This document shows, one piece after another, positions 55,047 to 64,000 of a stretch of 64,000 bases of DNA. The DNA is taken from assembly GCA_016720655.1 (NCBI GenBank), contig JADKKE010000007.1, positions 1 to 64,000 on the forward strand. Direction: 5' to 3'. Under the pieces are notes generated by a model that was given only the letters and a program-made list of their open reading frames with translations, was not told the DNA's origin and searched no databases. Source of the stretch: Bacteroidota bacterium. GTDB lineage: Bacteria > Bacteroidota > Bacteroidia > AKYH767-A > 2013-40CM-41-45. The first letter of the stretch is position 1. Each line of letters begins with the position of its first letter. The position numbers were made by a program, and so were the translations under genes.

Positions 55047-57233
55047 ATGCTAGTGGCAGAAAAACCTTTGAAAAGTTATCTCCAGAAATATTTTGGATTC
55101 GACAAGTTCAAAGGTGAGCAGGAAGAAATAGTTGCAAGTGTACTCGCAGGAAAAGACACTTTTGTGATCATGCCTACGGGCGGAGGGAAGTCGATGTGTT
55201 ATCAGCTTCCATCTCTCATTATGGATGGGACGGCGGTTGTCGTTTCGCCATTGATTGCCTTGATGAAGAATCAGGTCGATGCAATGCGTGGATTTAGTAA
55301 TGCTGATGGTGTTGCCCATTTCCTCAATTCATCGTTGAATAAAACTGAAATCGCACAGGTTCGTTCCGACATCAAATCGGGTAAAACCAAATTACTTTAT
55401 GTCGCTCCTGAATCACTCACGAAGGACGAGAATGTCGAGTTTCTTCGGAGTGTTCAGATCTCCTTTTTTGCGATTGATGAAGCACACTGTATCTCGGAAT
55501 GGGGACATGATTTTCGCCCGGAATACCGTCGTTTGCGACCAATAATTGAAGCCATCGGAAAGGTACCGATTATTGCGCTTACAGCGACAGCGACACCAAA
55601 AGTACAACTGGATATCCAGAAGAATCTTGGAATGATGGATGCGAATGTTTTCAAAGCATCTTTCAATCGTCCAAATTTATACTACGAGGTTAGACCTAAA
55701 GTTGAGGTTGTAAAGGAGATTATCAAATTCATCAAGCAGAATATGGGCAAATCAGGCATCGTGTATTGCCTGAGCAGAAAAAAGGTGGAAGAAGTCGCTT
55801 CCACATTGGCTGTGAATGGAATCAAAGCTTTGCCTTATCATGCCGGCCTTGAAGCTTCAGTTCGCGCGGAGACACAGGATAAGTTCCTCATGGAGGAAAT
55901 TGATGTAATCGTTGCCACCATTGCCTTTGGTATGGGTATCGACAAGCCGGATGTGCGTTTTGTTATTCATCATGACATTCCAAAATCACTCGAAGGATAT
56001 TACCAGGAAACCGGTCGCAGCGGTCGAGATGGAAGAGAAGGGAAATGTGTGACGTTTTACAGTTACAAGGACATTGAAAAGCTTGAAAAGTTCATGAAAG
56101 GCAAGCCGGTTGCCGAACAGGAAGTTGGAAAACAACTCTTGCTCGAGACAGTTGGATATGCTGAAACTTCTGTTTGCCGAAGAAAAGTTCTTCTCAGCTA
56201 TTTTGGAGAGGTTTATAATGAAACAAATTGTGGAAGCTGCGACAATTGCATGCATCCGAAAAAGAGCTTCGATGGCAAAGAAGAAATGTGTACTGTGATC
56301 GAAGCTGTACTTGCTGTGAAAGAAAAATTTGCAATGGAACACATTGTAAATGTTGTTACCGGCAAACAGGAAAATGCAGTTAAGCTTCACAACCACGACC
56401 AGCTTGAAATTTTCGGCGAAGGTGCTGATCACGATACAAAGTTCTGGACGGCTGTGATTCGTCAGGCATTGTTGGCCGGATTCTTTTCCAAGGATATCGA
56501 AACTTACGGGACACTGAAAGTTACAGAGAAAGGAAAAGCTTTTCTGAAAAAACCAACGAAGATCCTCGTTGTTGAAGACAATGATTACAGCAATACAGAA
56601 GCTGACGATGACGATGAATTTGGTGGAGGAGGGGCAGCTGCTGATCCTGAATTGTTTGCTGCACTGAAAGATCTTCGAAAGAAAATTGCAAAACAAAAAA
56701 ATGTTCCGCCATTTGTTGTCTTTCAGGATCCTTCTTTGGAAGAGATGGCGATTCAATACCCGATAACACAGGAAGAGCTGAAGAACATCACTGGAGTAGG
56801 TGCAGGAAAAGCTGTGAAGTTTGGAAAACCATTCCTCGATCTGATCTCAAAATATGTAGAAGAAAATGAAATCGAGCGTCCCATGGATCTCGTTGTGAAA
56901 TCGGTTGTCAATAAAAGCGTTCTCAAAGTTTACCTGATCCAGAATATCGATCGTAAGATTGCACTCAACGATATGGCTACTGCCAAAGGCTTACAGATGA
57001 AAGATCTCCTCACGGAAATCGAAAGCATTGTTGGGTCAGGTACGCGTATCGATATCAATTACTACATCAATGAAGTCATCGACGAAGATCGCCAGGCAGA
57101 AGTTTTCGAATTCTTCAAAACCGCCGAAACCGATTCTGTCGAATCAGCTTTGAAAGAACTTGGTGAAAATGACTACACTCTCGACGACATTCGCCTCATG
57201 CGAATCAAATTTATGTCCGAGCTCGGAAATTAA
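55047..57233 (+). CDS. recQ: ATP-dependent DNA helicase RecQ
   Basis: A 728-residue helicase. Walker A PTGGGKSMCYQLP, DEAH box FAIDEAHCISEWGHDFRPEYRR, LTATATPKVQ, and the motif VI arginine finger region ETGRSGRDG. The zinc site cysteines are CRRKVLLSYFGE and CGSCDNC, followed by an RQC winged helix, an acidic linker (about 520) and an HRDC domain (about 530-620). A C-terminal helix-turn-helix extension of about 100 residues follows, as in other Bacteroidota RecQ. It unwinds DNA 3' to 5' in recombination and repair. Confidence 0.94.
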   Translation: MLVAEKPLKSYLQKYFGFDKFKGEQEEIVASVLAGKDTFVIMPTGGGKSMCYQLPSLIMDGTAVVVSPLIALMKNQVDAMRGFSNADGVAHFLNSSLNKTEIAQVRSDIKSGKTKLLYVAPESLTKDENVEFLRSVQISFFAIDEAHCISEWGHDFRPEYRRLRPIIEAIGKVPIIALTATATPKVQLDIQKNLGMMDANVFKASFNRPNLYYEVRPKVEVVKEIIKFIKQNMGKSGIVYCLSRKKVEEVASTLAVNGIKALPYHAGLEASVRAETQDKFLMEEIDVIVATIAFGMGIDKPDVRFVIHHDIPKSLEGYYQETGRSGRDGREGKCVTFYSYKDIEKLEKFMKGKPVAEQEVGKQLLLETVGYAETSVCRRKVLLSYFGEVYNETNCGSCDNCMHPKKSFDGKEEMCTVIEAVLAVKEKFAMEHIVNVVTGKQENAVKLHNHDQLEIFGEGADHDTKFWTAVIRQALLAGFFSKDIETYGTLKVTEKGKAFLKKPTKILVVEDNDYSNTEADDDDEFGGGGAAADPELFAALKDLRKKIAKQKNVPPFVVFQDPSLEEMAIQYPITQEELKNITGVGAGKAVKFGKPFLDLISKYVEENEIERPMDLVVKSVVNKSVLKVYLIQNIDRKIALNDMATAKGLQMKDLLTEIESIVGSGTRIDINYYINEVIDEDRQAEVFEFFKTAETDSVESALKELGENDYTLDDIRLMRIKFMSELGN

Positions 57234-57245
57234 AAAAAACAAACA

Positions 57246-57283
57246 CAAAAAATCCCGGTGATGAGCCGGGATTTTTTGTGCCA
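57246..57283. terminator. Bidirectional terminator downstream of recQ
   Basis: CAAAAAATCCCGG (57246-57258) pairs perfectly with CCGGGATTTTTTG (57266-57278) around a 7-nt loop; A and T runs on both sides. Confidence 0.92.
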
Positions 57284-57382
57284 CGAATTCACGAATATTT
57301 TTTTTCGTTTTGGTTGCTTGCCGGGGTTTTAACTTATAAGATGAATTCACGAATATTTTGTTCTATTCGTGAATTCGTGGCA
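57279..57382. repeat. GAATTCACGAATA repeat with inverted ends
   Basis: TGCCACGAATTCACGAATA (57279-57297) is the exact reverse complement of 57364-57382. A third, direct copy of GAATTCACGAATA is at 57343-57355. The unit was probably spread by a repeat mechanism in this phylum, where I recall similar ATTCGTGAATTCGTGG motifs. It lies between converging recQ and the DUF3300-like gene. Confidence 0.85.
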
Positions 57383-57396
57383 TAAAACTTCATCAA

Positions 57397-58869
57397 TTAC
57401 TTTCTTTTGCCTCCGGTTTTCTTAGCTGGAGCTTGTTTCGGTGTTGATGGAACAGGCGATGGTTTAACTTCTTTTGGAGTTTTTTGCGGACGAATCACCG
57501 GAGGTGAAACCTTTTCTTTTCCTTGTTTTGGTGCGGAAGGAGTAACATCACGAGCAGGCTGAACATTTTTCGGTTCGCGAGGTTTGGATGGTGCCATTTC
57601 ACGCGGAGGTGTTAGTTCCTTTGGTTTTGATAAATCATTTTGTTTGTCCCGCGGTTGTGAATTAACAGGTTTCACATCTCTTTGTTCGGGTGTTCGTGGC
57701 ACCTGTTTTCCATATTCGCGGATCCGTTCCGGTTGAGCTTTGTCTTTAACGAAAAAGTCACGCGGTAAATTGCTTCGGTTTTCCTGAACCCATCCGTTTA
57801 CTTCCCTGGAATTCCTTGCTGCAGCGCGACGCGGACCATGGTAATAATTTACATACACTGCACTCAGGTGCGGATAATGATAAAAATGCGGATGATTGTG
57901 GAAATGCCAGTGCATAAAATACCAGGAAGGTTGTCCGATGATGACAATATCGCCTTGCCAGAAATAAAAGCCACTGTGATACCAATACGGATAAGGAGTC
58001 CACATGGGTGTAGTGTACCAATAAGGATAGCCACACCAGTAGGGATAAGAATAAAAAACGGGCCGCTCAACAATACGAACATCCACATTTGTTAATTCAT
58101 CATCCTTATAACCATTCTCTTTCGCATATTCTTTTGTCGATTCCTCCAGCTCTTTTTTAGCTTCCGGATCATTCTTGACAGTTTGTTTCCATTCTTCAGT
58201 GTCTCTGGCTTTTTGTGCAGCCAATTCCAGAGCTAAGTCATCCATTTTTTTGGATACTGAAGCAGGATCTGCTTTATACAAATCACCCAATCTTACTGTC
58301 ATATTCATGTTGTCATTCAACAATGATAGGGCTTCAGGCTGTTGTAACAGTGTGCGAAAAGCTTCCTGATCGTTTCCTGTATATTCTCTAAGTACATTGT
58401 CAAATTCAGACGCAAAGGATTTTTGTTGTTTGTCCAGATCAATGGCAATGGATGGGAATTTTGAACTTACAACACGTGCATTCTCTTGTGCTTCCGGAGG
58501 ATATGATTTAAGGATTTCTTCAAGCGGTTCTCCTTCGGGTGGATTCAATAAAGCCAGCTTTTGTATCAATCCGTCAAAGCGGGTGAGGTTCCAGATTTTT
58601 TCCTGGTCCTCTTTGGAATACGATTCAATCAATTTCCGGAACTGCTCATTCGACTTCTTGTTGGCATCATTGATTCTGGCCAATGCATCCGGATGTGTTG
58701 ATGCCGTTAATAATTTTGTACGTGTCTCTGCCGGATACATTGCAAGCGTTTGAATATCCGTACTGTCTTCTGTAAATAATTTTGATATTCTTTCCTGAAC
58801 ATCCTGAGCACTCAGATTTGAAAAACAGGAAAGCAATAAAATCGCGAAGAAAAAACGATGAAGTTTCAT
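57397..58869 (-). CDS. Secreted DUF3300-like protein, aromatic/His-rich with Pro-rich tail
   Basis: A 490-residue protein with a signal peptide (FFAILLLSCFSNLSAQ). Residues about 25-250 are helical and acidic (DALARINDANKKSNEQFRKL; EALSLLNDNMNMT). A segment of about 80 residues is extremely rich in Tyr, Trp, Pro and His (SYPYWCGYPYWYTTPMWTP; HWHFHNHPHFYHYPH). The tail of about 130 residues is low-complexity Pro/Lys/Arg (KPREPKNVQPARDV). It recalls DUF3300-type proteins of unknown function. The His cluster might bind metal; no more can be said. Confidence 0.6.
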   Translation of the reverse strand: MKLHRFFFAILLLSCFSNLSAQDVQERISKLFTEDSTDIQTLAMYPAETRTKLLTASTHPDALARINDANKKSNEQFRKLIESYSKEDQEKIWNLTRFDGLIQKLALLNPPEGEPLEEILKSYPPEAQENARVVSSKFPSIAIDLDKQQKSFASEFDNVLREYTGNDQEAFRTLLQQPEALSLLNDNMNMTVRLGDLYKADPASVSKKMDDLALELAAQKARDTEEWKQTVKNDPEAKKELEESTKEYAKENGYKDDELTNVDVRIVERPVFYSYPYWCGYPYWYTTPMWTPYPYWYHSGFYFWQGDIVIIGQPSWYFMHWHFHNHPHFYHYPHLSAVYVNYYHGPRRAAARNSREVNGWVQENRSNLPRDFFVKDKAQPERIREYGKQVPRTPEQRDVKPVNSQPRDKQNDLSKPKELTPPREMAPSKPREPKNVQPARDVTPSAPKQGKEKVSPPVIRPQKTPKEVKPSPVPSTPKQAPAKKTGGKRK

Positions 58870-58938
58870 GGCTAATAATTTTCACAAATGTCAGCATTAA
58901 AACAATTGACTGTAATGACCGGTGTCAAGTCATAAATA

Positions 58939-59099
58939 GGGGACGGGGGACGGGGGACGGGGGACGGATGTCTCCTTAAAGAAAAACGAGGAAGAATTAA
59001 AATGATTTACTGGGTGTGGGTAAGCCAACTGACCACCAACCACTAACCACCAACCACTAACCACTAACCACCAATCACTAACCACCAACCACTACCTCA
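58939..59099. repeat. G-rich plus G-free tandem repeats between the DUF3300-like and SprB-like genes
   Basis: On the plus strand GGGGGAC occurs four times in a row (58939-58970), a possible G-quadruplex. From about 59026 to 59099 runs of ACCAACCACTA contain no G and reach into the last codons of the minus-strand SprB-like gene. Between them is 55 bp of ordinary sequence. Confidence 0.85.
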
Positions 59100-62000
59100 C
59101 CAATGTCACATGCCCGATAAAACGATGTAATTTGCCCTGAAAGTCATGTACACGAATCACATATTCATATACATCACTTTGTGACTGGTTGCTGTTTCTG
59201 TAATACGTACCATCCCAGGGTTCGTTCTTGTCTTTTGAATGGAAAATCTTTATTCCCCAGCGATCAAGTATCCACATGTCGTAATCAGCAAAGCCAACTC
59301 CGGTTGCGATGAAGCCATCGTTTACACCATCATTATTCGGTGTGAATGCATTTGGAATATAGATTGCAAAATCTTCAGTGACTTTAACAAGACTATAAAT
59401 TGTATCTGTACAACCCAATTCATTCGTTGTGATGAGTTGAACGATATAAGTACCTGTATCCTCATAAGTATGGGAAGGATTCAATTCGTCGCTCAAGGCA
59501 GAACCATCACCAAAGTTCCAACTGTAATCAATTGCGCCGGAACTCATGTTCGTGAAGTTGATTGTCGAACTAACGAGTGTTACATCTTGTGCCGATTGAG
59601 AAAATTCAGCAGAAGGGAAAGCAGCAACTTCAACCAAATGTTGAATCAGCATAGAGCCGGTACAACCTTCCGGAGTTGTAACCAGGAGACTTACAGTATA
59701 TGAACCTGGAATTGTATAGTCATGAGAAGGATTCAATTCGCTTCCGCTTGTATTGTCACCAAAATTCCAGGAATACACTGAACCGGCAGGAGTCACTGTC
59801 TGATTGTTGAAATCGACATGGACCGGAGTACATCCGCTGATTTCAGCAGGTGTAAATGCAACAGTAGGTGCAGGGGCAACAATTAACGTGACCAAATCCT
59901 GTACCGGGGTGGAGCCACACCCGTCAGTGACTGTTACAACAAAAGTTGAATCATTTGTTGGTGTTACAGTTGCCGAAGGTCCGCTGATTGAACCGTTGTT
60001 CCATGAGTACGTGTAATTTCCATCACCTCCTGCCGCTTCAGCACTGATCGAAGTTGGAGTGCCACCACAAAGTATATTGTCACCAAGCGCAACAACTGAG
60101 AGAGGTGCGAACAAATCAACAGTGACAGTTTCAACATTAGTTGTGCAACCATTTGCATCAGAAATGCTGACACTGTATGTGGTTGGTGCCAATGGACTAA
60201 CTGTTTGCATAGGTGAATTTGGTCCATTATTCCAATGATACGTGTAAGGACCTGTTCCTCCGGTCACCACTGCTTCCAGTTCAGTAGTTTGGCCGGAACA
60301 CAAAGTTGCATCTCCTGTTACAGCCAATGATAAAAGATCCGGTTCAGCGATAGTTGCAGTAGCCGTTGTTGTACAACCGCTCGCATCAGTTACAGTTACA
60401 ATATAATTTCCTCCGGACAGTCCGCCTGCATTCGCAAGTGTTCCACCGGAAGGTGACCAGGAGTAAGAATAAGGAGGAGTTCCACCTATTGAAACTACCG
60501 ATGCTGTCCCGTTAGCTCCGCCATTACACGAAACATCTGTTGCTGCAGGAGTGAGGATAATGCCCGAAGCAGATGTTACATCGATATCATTGATTTCAGC
60601 GCATCCGCGTGAATCAGTAACAACAACGCTATAGTGACCTACGGTTAAATTATTCGCAGTTGCATTTGTACTACCTCCGGGTGTCCATTGGTATTGATAA
60701 GGTGGAGTTCCCCCGGAAGCATTTGCAGTTGCAGTTCCGTTCGTTCCTCCATTACAAGCAGCAGGAGTCATGCTCATTAATATATTTACTGCACTTGGTT
60801 CATTGATAATCACGAGAACATCAGCAGCACATCCATTTGCGTCTGTTACTGTAACGGTATATGTATCCGCTGCAAGATTATTTGCTGTTGCTGCATTACC
60901 ACCGGATGGCAACCAGGAATAAGTAAATGGTGCAGCACCTCCGCTTGTAACAACTGTTGCGGATCCATTTGCGGAACCATTACAGGACACATCCGTCGAT
61001 GTAAGAAGAGAAGCTGAAGCTCCTCCAATACTCGGAACATTTACGGTTGCAGTGGTTGTGCAGGAATGGCTATCAGTAATAGTGACAGAATAATTTCCGG
61101 CAGACAAGCCACTGGCTGTAGATGTAGTTGCTCCACCGGGTGACCATGCGTAGCTATAAGGAGAAGTCCCGCCTGCTGCAAGTACACTTGCAGTACCTGA
61201 AGATCCTCCACACGCAGTCCCTGTAGAAGATGTTTGAAGAACAATAGCCGTTGGTTCCGAAATGGTGACATACACTACATTTAAACAACCACTGGCATCG
61301 GTTACTGTTACTGTATAATTTCCTCCGTTTAATGCGGATGCGCTAGAAGTATTCCCTCCGGAAGGAGACCACGCATAAACATAAGGAGCCGTTCCACCGC
61401 TAACATTAATGCTCGCTGATCCATTTGCCGCGCCGGCGCATGAAACGTTTGTGGAAGAAGCCAGACTTACATTCGGGCCACCTGTATTGTTGACAACAAC
61501 TGTTGAAGAACTTGTACACCCATTTGCATCGGTGATAGTAGCAGTGTAGGCACCTGCGGAAACACTTCCAATTGTTGGTGTACTTCCACCTCCCGGAGTC
61601 CAGGAGTAAATGTAAGGAGCAGAGCCACCAGAAGGTATTACAGTTGCAGAACCATTGGAGGATCCGCAAGTAGCCGGTGTAGAACTATTTTGAACCGACA
61701 TAGCAGCCGGTTCGGTAATGGTAACCGTCGAGGAACGGGTACAACCATTTGCATCCGTCACAGTCACCTGATAATTTCCCGCCAAAAGATTTGTTGCAGC
61801 TGACCCCGATCCTCCGGAAGGGAACCATGCATAGGAGAATCCGGACGCACCACCATTCGCAGTAATGCTTGCAGATCCGTCTGCAGCGCCATGACAACTT
61901 GCATTCTGATGTGCCATGTTCAATACAATTGCTGCAGGCTGGGCAACATTGGCTGTGCCAGTAAGGGTACAAGAATTTGCATCTGTAACAGTCACCGTAT

Positions 62001-64000
62001 ATGTTCCTGCAGTAAGGTTATTTGCAGTCATTCCCACACCACCTCCCGGTGTCCATACATATGCATATGGACTTGTTCCACCGGCCACATTCACTCCGGC
62101 AGAGCCGGAAGCGGCACCGGAACACAAAGCATCTGAAGCATGTGTTTGCAATGCCAGTGCTATAGGTTGGGTGATTGTAATTTGATCCGTAGAGACACAT
62201 CCATTTGCATCATGAACAGTAACAGTGTAAGCTCCGGCATTCAGGTTGTTTGCAGTTGCGCCAATGCCTCCGGAAGGTGACCAGGTATATGTGTATGGAG
62301 CTGTTCCACTAGAGACATTCACTGTTCCAGAACCATTGCTACCACCAAAACAACTAACATGTTGTGCAACGCTTGCAGAAATACTTGGCCCTCCAATATT
62401 GGTAATATTCGCTGAGGCAGTACTTGTACACCCGTTTGCATCGGTGACTGTAACAACGTATGCACCTGCAGGCAGGTTGGTAGCATTTGCACTGGATGAA
62501 GATCCCGGCGACCAGGAATAAGAATAAGGCGATGAGCCACCATTTGCTACAACTGAAGCAGAACCATTTGATGATCCACAATTGGCAGGATTGGTTGCAG
62601 TTTGCAATACCATGGCTGCAGGCTGATTGATTGTTGCCGATTGAGTTGCAACACAACCATTCGCATCAGTCACGGTTACACTGTATGTTCCGGTACTCAG
62701 ATTACTCGCTGTGGCTGCTGATCCGCCGGCAGGGAACCAGGTATAAGAGAAACCGGAAGTTCCGCCGTTCACATTCACAGTTGCAGATCCATTGGATCCT
62801 CCGTTACAACTCGCAGGAACTACATTCATTCCCAAGGTCAATCGGGTCGGTTGAGCAACAATGGTTGAACTCGTGGATGTACATCCGTTATCATCCGAGA
62901 TTGTCACTGTATAATTTCCTGCGGCGAGATTGTTCGCAGTGGCTGCATTGCCTCCGGAAGGCGTCCATGCAAAAGTATAGGGTGATGTACCTCCGGCAAC
63001 ATTCACAGATGCTCCGCCTGTAGCTGTTCCAAAACACAATGCATCTGTTGAATTGGATTGTGCCGCAATTGCATTGGGCTCCAAAATGGTGACATTATCT
63101 GTAGAAACACATCCATTTGCATCGTGTACAATCACAGAGAAGGTACCTGCAGGCAAACCATTTGCTGTCGCGGAGGTGCCTCCGGACGGTGACCAATTAT
63201 AAGTGAATGGAGCCGTTCCGTTATTTACATTGACAGTTGCCGTACCATTATTTCCACCAAAGCAGGAAACATCCTGGGTTACACTGGCGGCAATAGTTGG
63301 ACCGCCTGTATTCGAAACATTAGCAACAGCTGTATTGGTACAACCGTTTGCGTCAGTAACTGTCACAGTATAGGCTGCTGCTGCAAGATTCGTGGCAGTA
63401 GCTGTATTTGCATTTCCGGGTGACCATGAATAGGTGAAAGGTGCTGATCCTCCGTTTGCAACTACTGATGCAGATCCATTGAAAGAGCCACAGGCAGCTG
63501 GTGTTGAAGATGTCTGCAATGCGATTGCAGCCGGCTGTTGAATTGAAGTAGATGTAGAAGCCGTACAGCCGTTGGCATCGGTAACTGTTACAGAATAATT
63601 TCCAATTCCAAGGTTGTTAGCAGTGACTCCGGATCCTCCGGAAGGGAACCAGCTGTAGGAATACGCCGGTGTACCGCCATTTGGATTCACAGTTGCAGTT
63701 CCATCAGCTAAACCATTACAGGATGCATTTGTTGCCTGAACACCCAGGGCAAGAATTGTTGGTTGTGTAACTGTTGCGGATGCACTTCGTGTACATCCAT
63801 TAGCATCTGTAATGGTCACCGTGTAATTTCCGGCAGCCAGACCATTAGCAGTAGATGCAGCACCGCCAGACGGTGTCCATATATAGGTATAAGGTGTAGA
63901 ACCACCTGCTACGTTTACAGATGCACTACCGGTTGCCGATCCTGCACAATTTGCAGGGAGCGATGCAGTTTGTGCATTCATTGCGGCAGGTTCTGAAATG
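59092..64000 (-). CDS. Very large SprB-repeat surface protein with PKD domains and CHU_C / T9SS type B C-terminus, 5' end beyond window
   Basis: The minus frame is open from the right edge (codons upstream of 63981 read ISEPAA) to TAG at 59092, so at least 1,635 residues. Sixteen SprB-type units of exactly 76 residues come first (GGTSPYTYxWTPSGGNAATANNL type, VTVTDANGCT, closing Cys), then two diverged units, two PKD domains (YSWNFGDNTSGSELNPSHDY; YSWNFGDGSALSDELNPSHTY), and the end module IPNAFTPNNDGVNDGF with WDGTYYRN and YVIRVHDFQGK. SprB is the mobile gliding adhesin of Flavobacterium; CHU_C (type B) domains direct T9SS export and surface attachment. Function here could be adhesion or gliding. 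Each unit has two Cys, probably one disulfide per unit. Confidence 0.9.
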   Translation of the reverse strand, partial: ISEPAAMNAQTASLPANCAGSATGSASVNVAGGSTPYTYIWTPSGGAASTANGLAAGNYTVTITDANGCTRSASATVTQPTILALGVQATNASCNGLADGTATVNPNGGTPAYSYSWFPSGGSGVTANNLGIGNYSVTVTDANGCTASTSTSIQQPAAIALQTSSTPAACGSFNGSASVVANGGSAPFTYSWSPGNANTATATNLAAAAYTVTVTDANGCTNTAVANVSNTGGPTIAASVTQDVSCFGGNNGTATVNVNNGTAPFTYNWSPSGGTSATANGLPAGTFSVIVHDANGCVSTDNVTILEPNAIAAQSNSTDALCFGTATGGASVNVAGGTSPYTFAWTPSGGNAATANNLAAGNYTVTISDDNGCTSTSSTIVAQPTRLTLGMNVVPASCNGGSNGSATVNVNGGTSGFSYTWFPAGGSAATASNLSTGTYSVTVTDANGCVATQSATINQPAAMVLQTATNPANCGSSNGSASVVANGGSSPYSYSWSPGSSSSANATNLPAGAYVVTVTDANGCTSTASANITNIGGPSISASVAQHVSCFGGSNGSGTVNVSSGTAPYTYTWSPSGGIGATANNLNAGAYTVTVHDANGCVSTDQITITQPIALALQTHASDALCSGAASGSAGVNVAGGTSPYAYVWTPGGGVGMTANNLTAGTYTVTVTDANSCTLTGTANVAQPAAIVLNMAHQNASCHGAADGSASITANGGASGFSYAWFPSGGSGSAATNLLAGNYQVTVTDANGCTRSSTVTITEPAAMSVQNSSTPATCGSSNGSATVIPSGGSAPYIYSWTPGGGSTPTIGSVSAGAYTATITDANGCTSSSTVVVNNTGGPNVSLASSTNVSCAGAANGSASINVSGGTAPYVYAWSPSGGNTSSASALNGGNYTVTVTDASGCLNVVYVTISEPTAIVLQTSSTGTACGGSSGTASVLAAGGTSPYSYAWSPGGATTSTASGLSAGNYSVTITDSHSCTTTATVNVPSIGGASASLLTSTDVSCNGSANGSATVVTSGGAAPFTYSWLPSGGNAATANNLAADTYTVTVTDANGCAADVLVIINEPSAVNILMSMTPAACNGGTNGTATANASGGTPPYQYQWTPGGSTNATANNLTVGHYSVVVTDSRGCAEINDIDVTSASGIILTPAATDVSCNGGANGTASVVSIGGTPPYSYSWSPSGGTLANAGGLSGGNYIVTVTDASGCTTTATATIAEPDLLSLAVTGDATLCSGQTTELEAVVTGGTGPYTYHWNNGPNSPMQTVSPLAPTTYSVSISDANGCTTNVETVTVDLFAPLSVVALGDNILCGGTPTSISAEAAGGDGNYTYSWNNGSISGPSATVTPTNDSTFVVTVTDGCGSTPVQDLVTLIVAPAPTVAFTPAEISGCTPVHVDFNNQTVTPAGSVYSWNFGDNTSGSELNPSHDYTIPGSYTVSLLVTTPEGCTGSMLIQHLVEVAAFPSAEFSQSAQDVTLVSSTINFTNMSSGAIDYSWNFGDGSALSDELNPSHTYEDTGTYIVQLITTNELGCTDTIYSLVKVTEDFAIYIPNAFTPNNDGVNDGFIATGVGFADYDMWILDRWGIKIFHSKDKNEPWDGTYYRNSNQSQSDVYEYVIRVHDFQGKLHRFIGHVTLVR
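60298..63945. repeat. Tandem array of 228-bp units with a 912-bp higher-order period
   Basis: Sixteen coding units of 76 codons. Four unit types alternate A-B-C-D: A with VNVAGGTSPYTY and WTPSGG, B with SYSWFPSGG, C with GSSNGSASVVANGG and a NTGGP-type end, D with FGGxNGxxTVNV and VHDANGCVSTD. The order repeats three times from the right (1-4, 5-8, 9-12) and decays in units 12-16. Confidence 0.8.

Noticed and set aside
59239..63996. Plus-strand open frames opposite the SprB-like gene
   Set aside because: They are periodic shadows of the repeat-rich coding strand with no independent family signal.

Overview
The window is about 64 kb of a Gram-negative member of the Bacteroidota. The evidence is the type IX secretion (T9SS) machinery and cargo: PorU2/PorV2-like genes, two proteins with type A C-terminal sorting signals, and a very large SprB-repeat protein with a CHU_C/type B C-terminus. 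Bacteroidota-style promoter boxes (TTTG, about 19-20 nt, TAnnTTTG), SusC-like carboxypeptidase-regulatory/TonB proteins, DUF5686, LptB, KdsD and a YfiT-type thiol transferase agree. Starts usually lack a clear Shine-Dalgarno sequence, as expected for the phylum. I cannot name a genus. No tRNA, rRNA, CRISPR array or prophage was seen.

Layout, left to right: a partial PlsC acyltransferase (minus strand, cut by the left edge); a frameshifted secreted subtilase; a DUF4442/nitronate monooxygenase pair; a fatty-acid beta-oxidation cluster (FadD, fused hydroxyacyl-CoA dehydrogenase/enoyl-CoA hydratase, a MORN-type protein, thiolase, acyl-CoA dehydrogenase); a RAYT-type transposase remnant carrying a perfect 56-bp palindrome; rsmH; a U32 protease-family/ferredoxin pair; a T9SS cargo protein; a heavy-metal uptake cluster (HYC_CC_PP-like, TonB receptor, HMA domain); an amidohydrolase lipoprotein; a DinB/YfiT protein; RluE; and a LytS/LytTR two-component system.

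From 30486 to 37365 lies the most intriguing block: six tightly packed or overlapping genes encoding a PqqD-like (RRE-fold) protein, an ATP-grasp ligase, a fold-III PLP decarboxylase, a urea transporter fused to an M23 peptidase, an outer-membrane barrel and a TPR protein. It looks like one dedicated pathway whose product I cannot name. After it come a GNAT, a haem-motif lipoprotein, a 39-residue membrane microprotein, a damaged S41 protease, YebC, PorU2/PorV2, PssA-PurS, and a minus-strand envelope cluster (KdsD, TatC, AhpD-like, DUF5686, LptB) divergent from RecQ. The right end holds a DUF3300-like protein and the SprB-repeat protein, which runs off the edge.

Two features cut across the window. 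First, five intergenic gaps carry short tandem repeats with the same two-part strand asymmetry: a C-poor, G-containing part followed by a G-poor, C-containing part. Second, five genes (subtilase, FadD, acyl-CoA dehydrogenase, RAYT, S41 protease) are broken by small indels. Two of these fit loss of one G from a G4 run, so sequencing error is a serious possibility for some of them.
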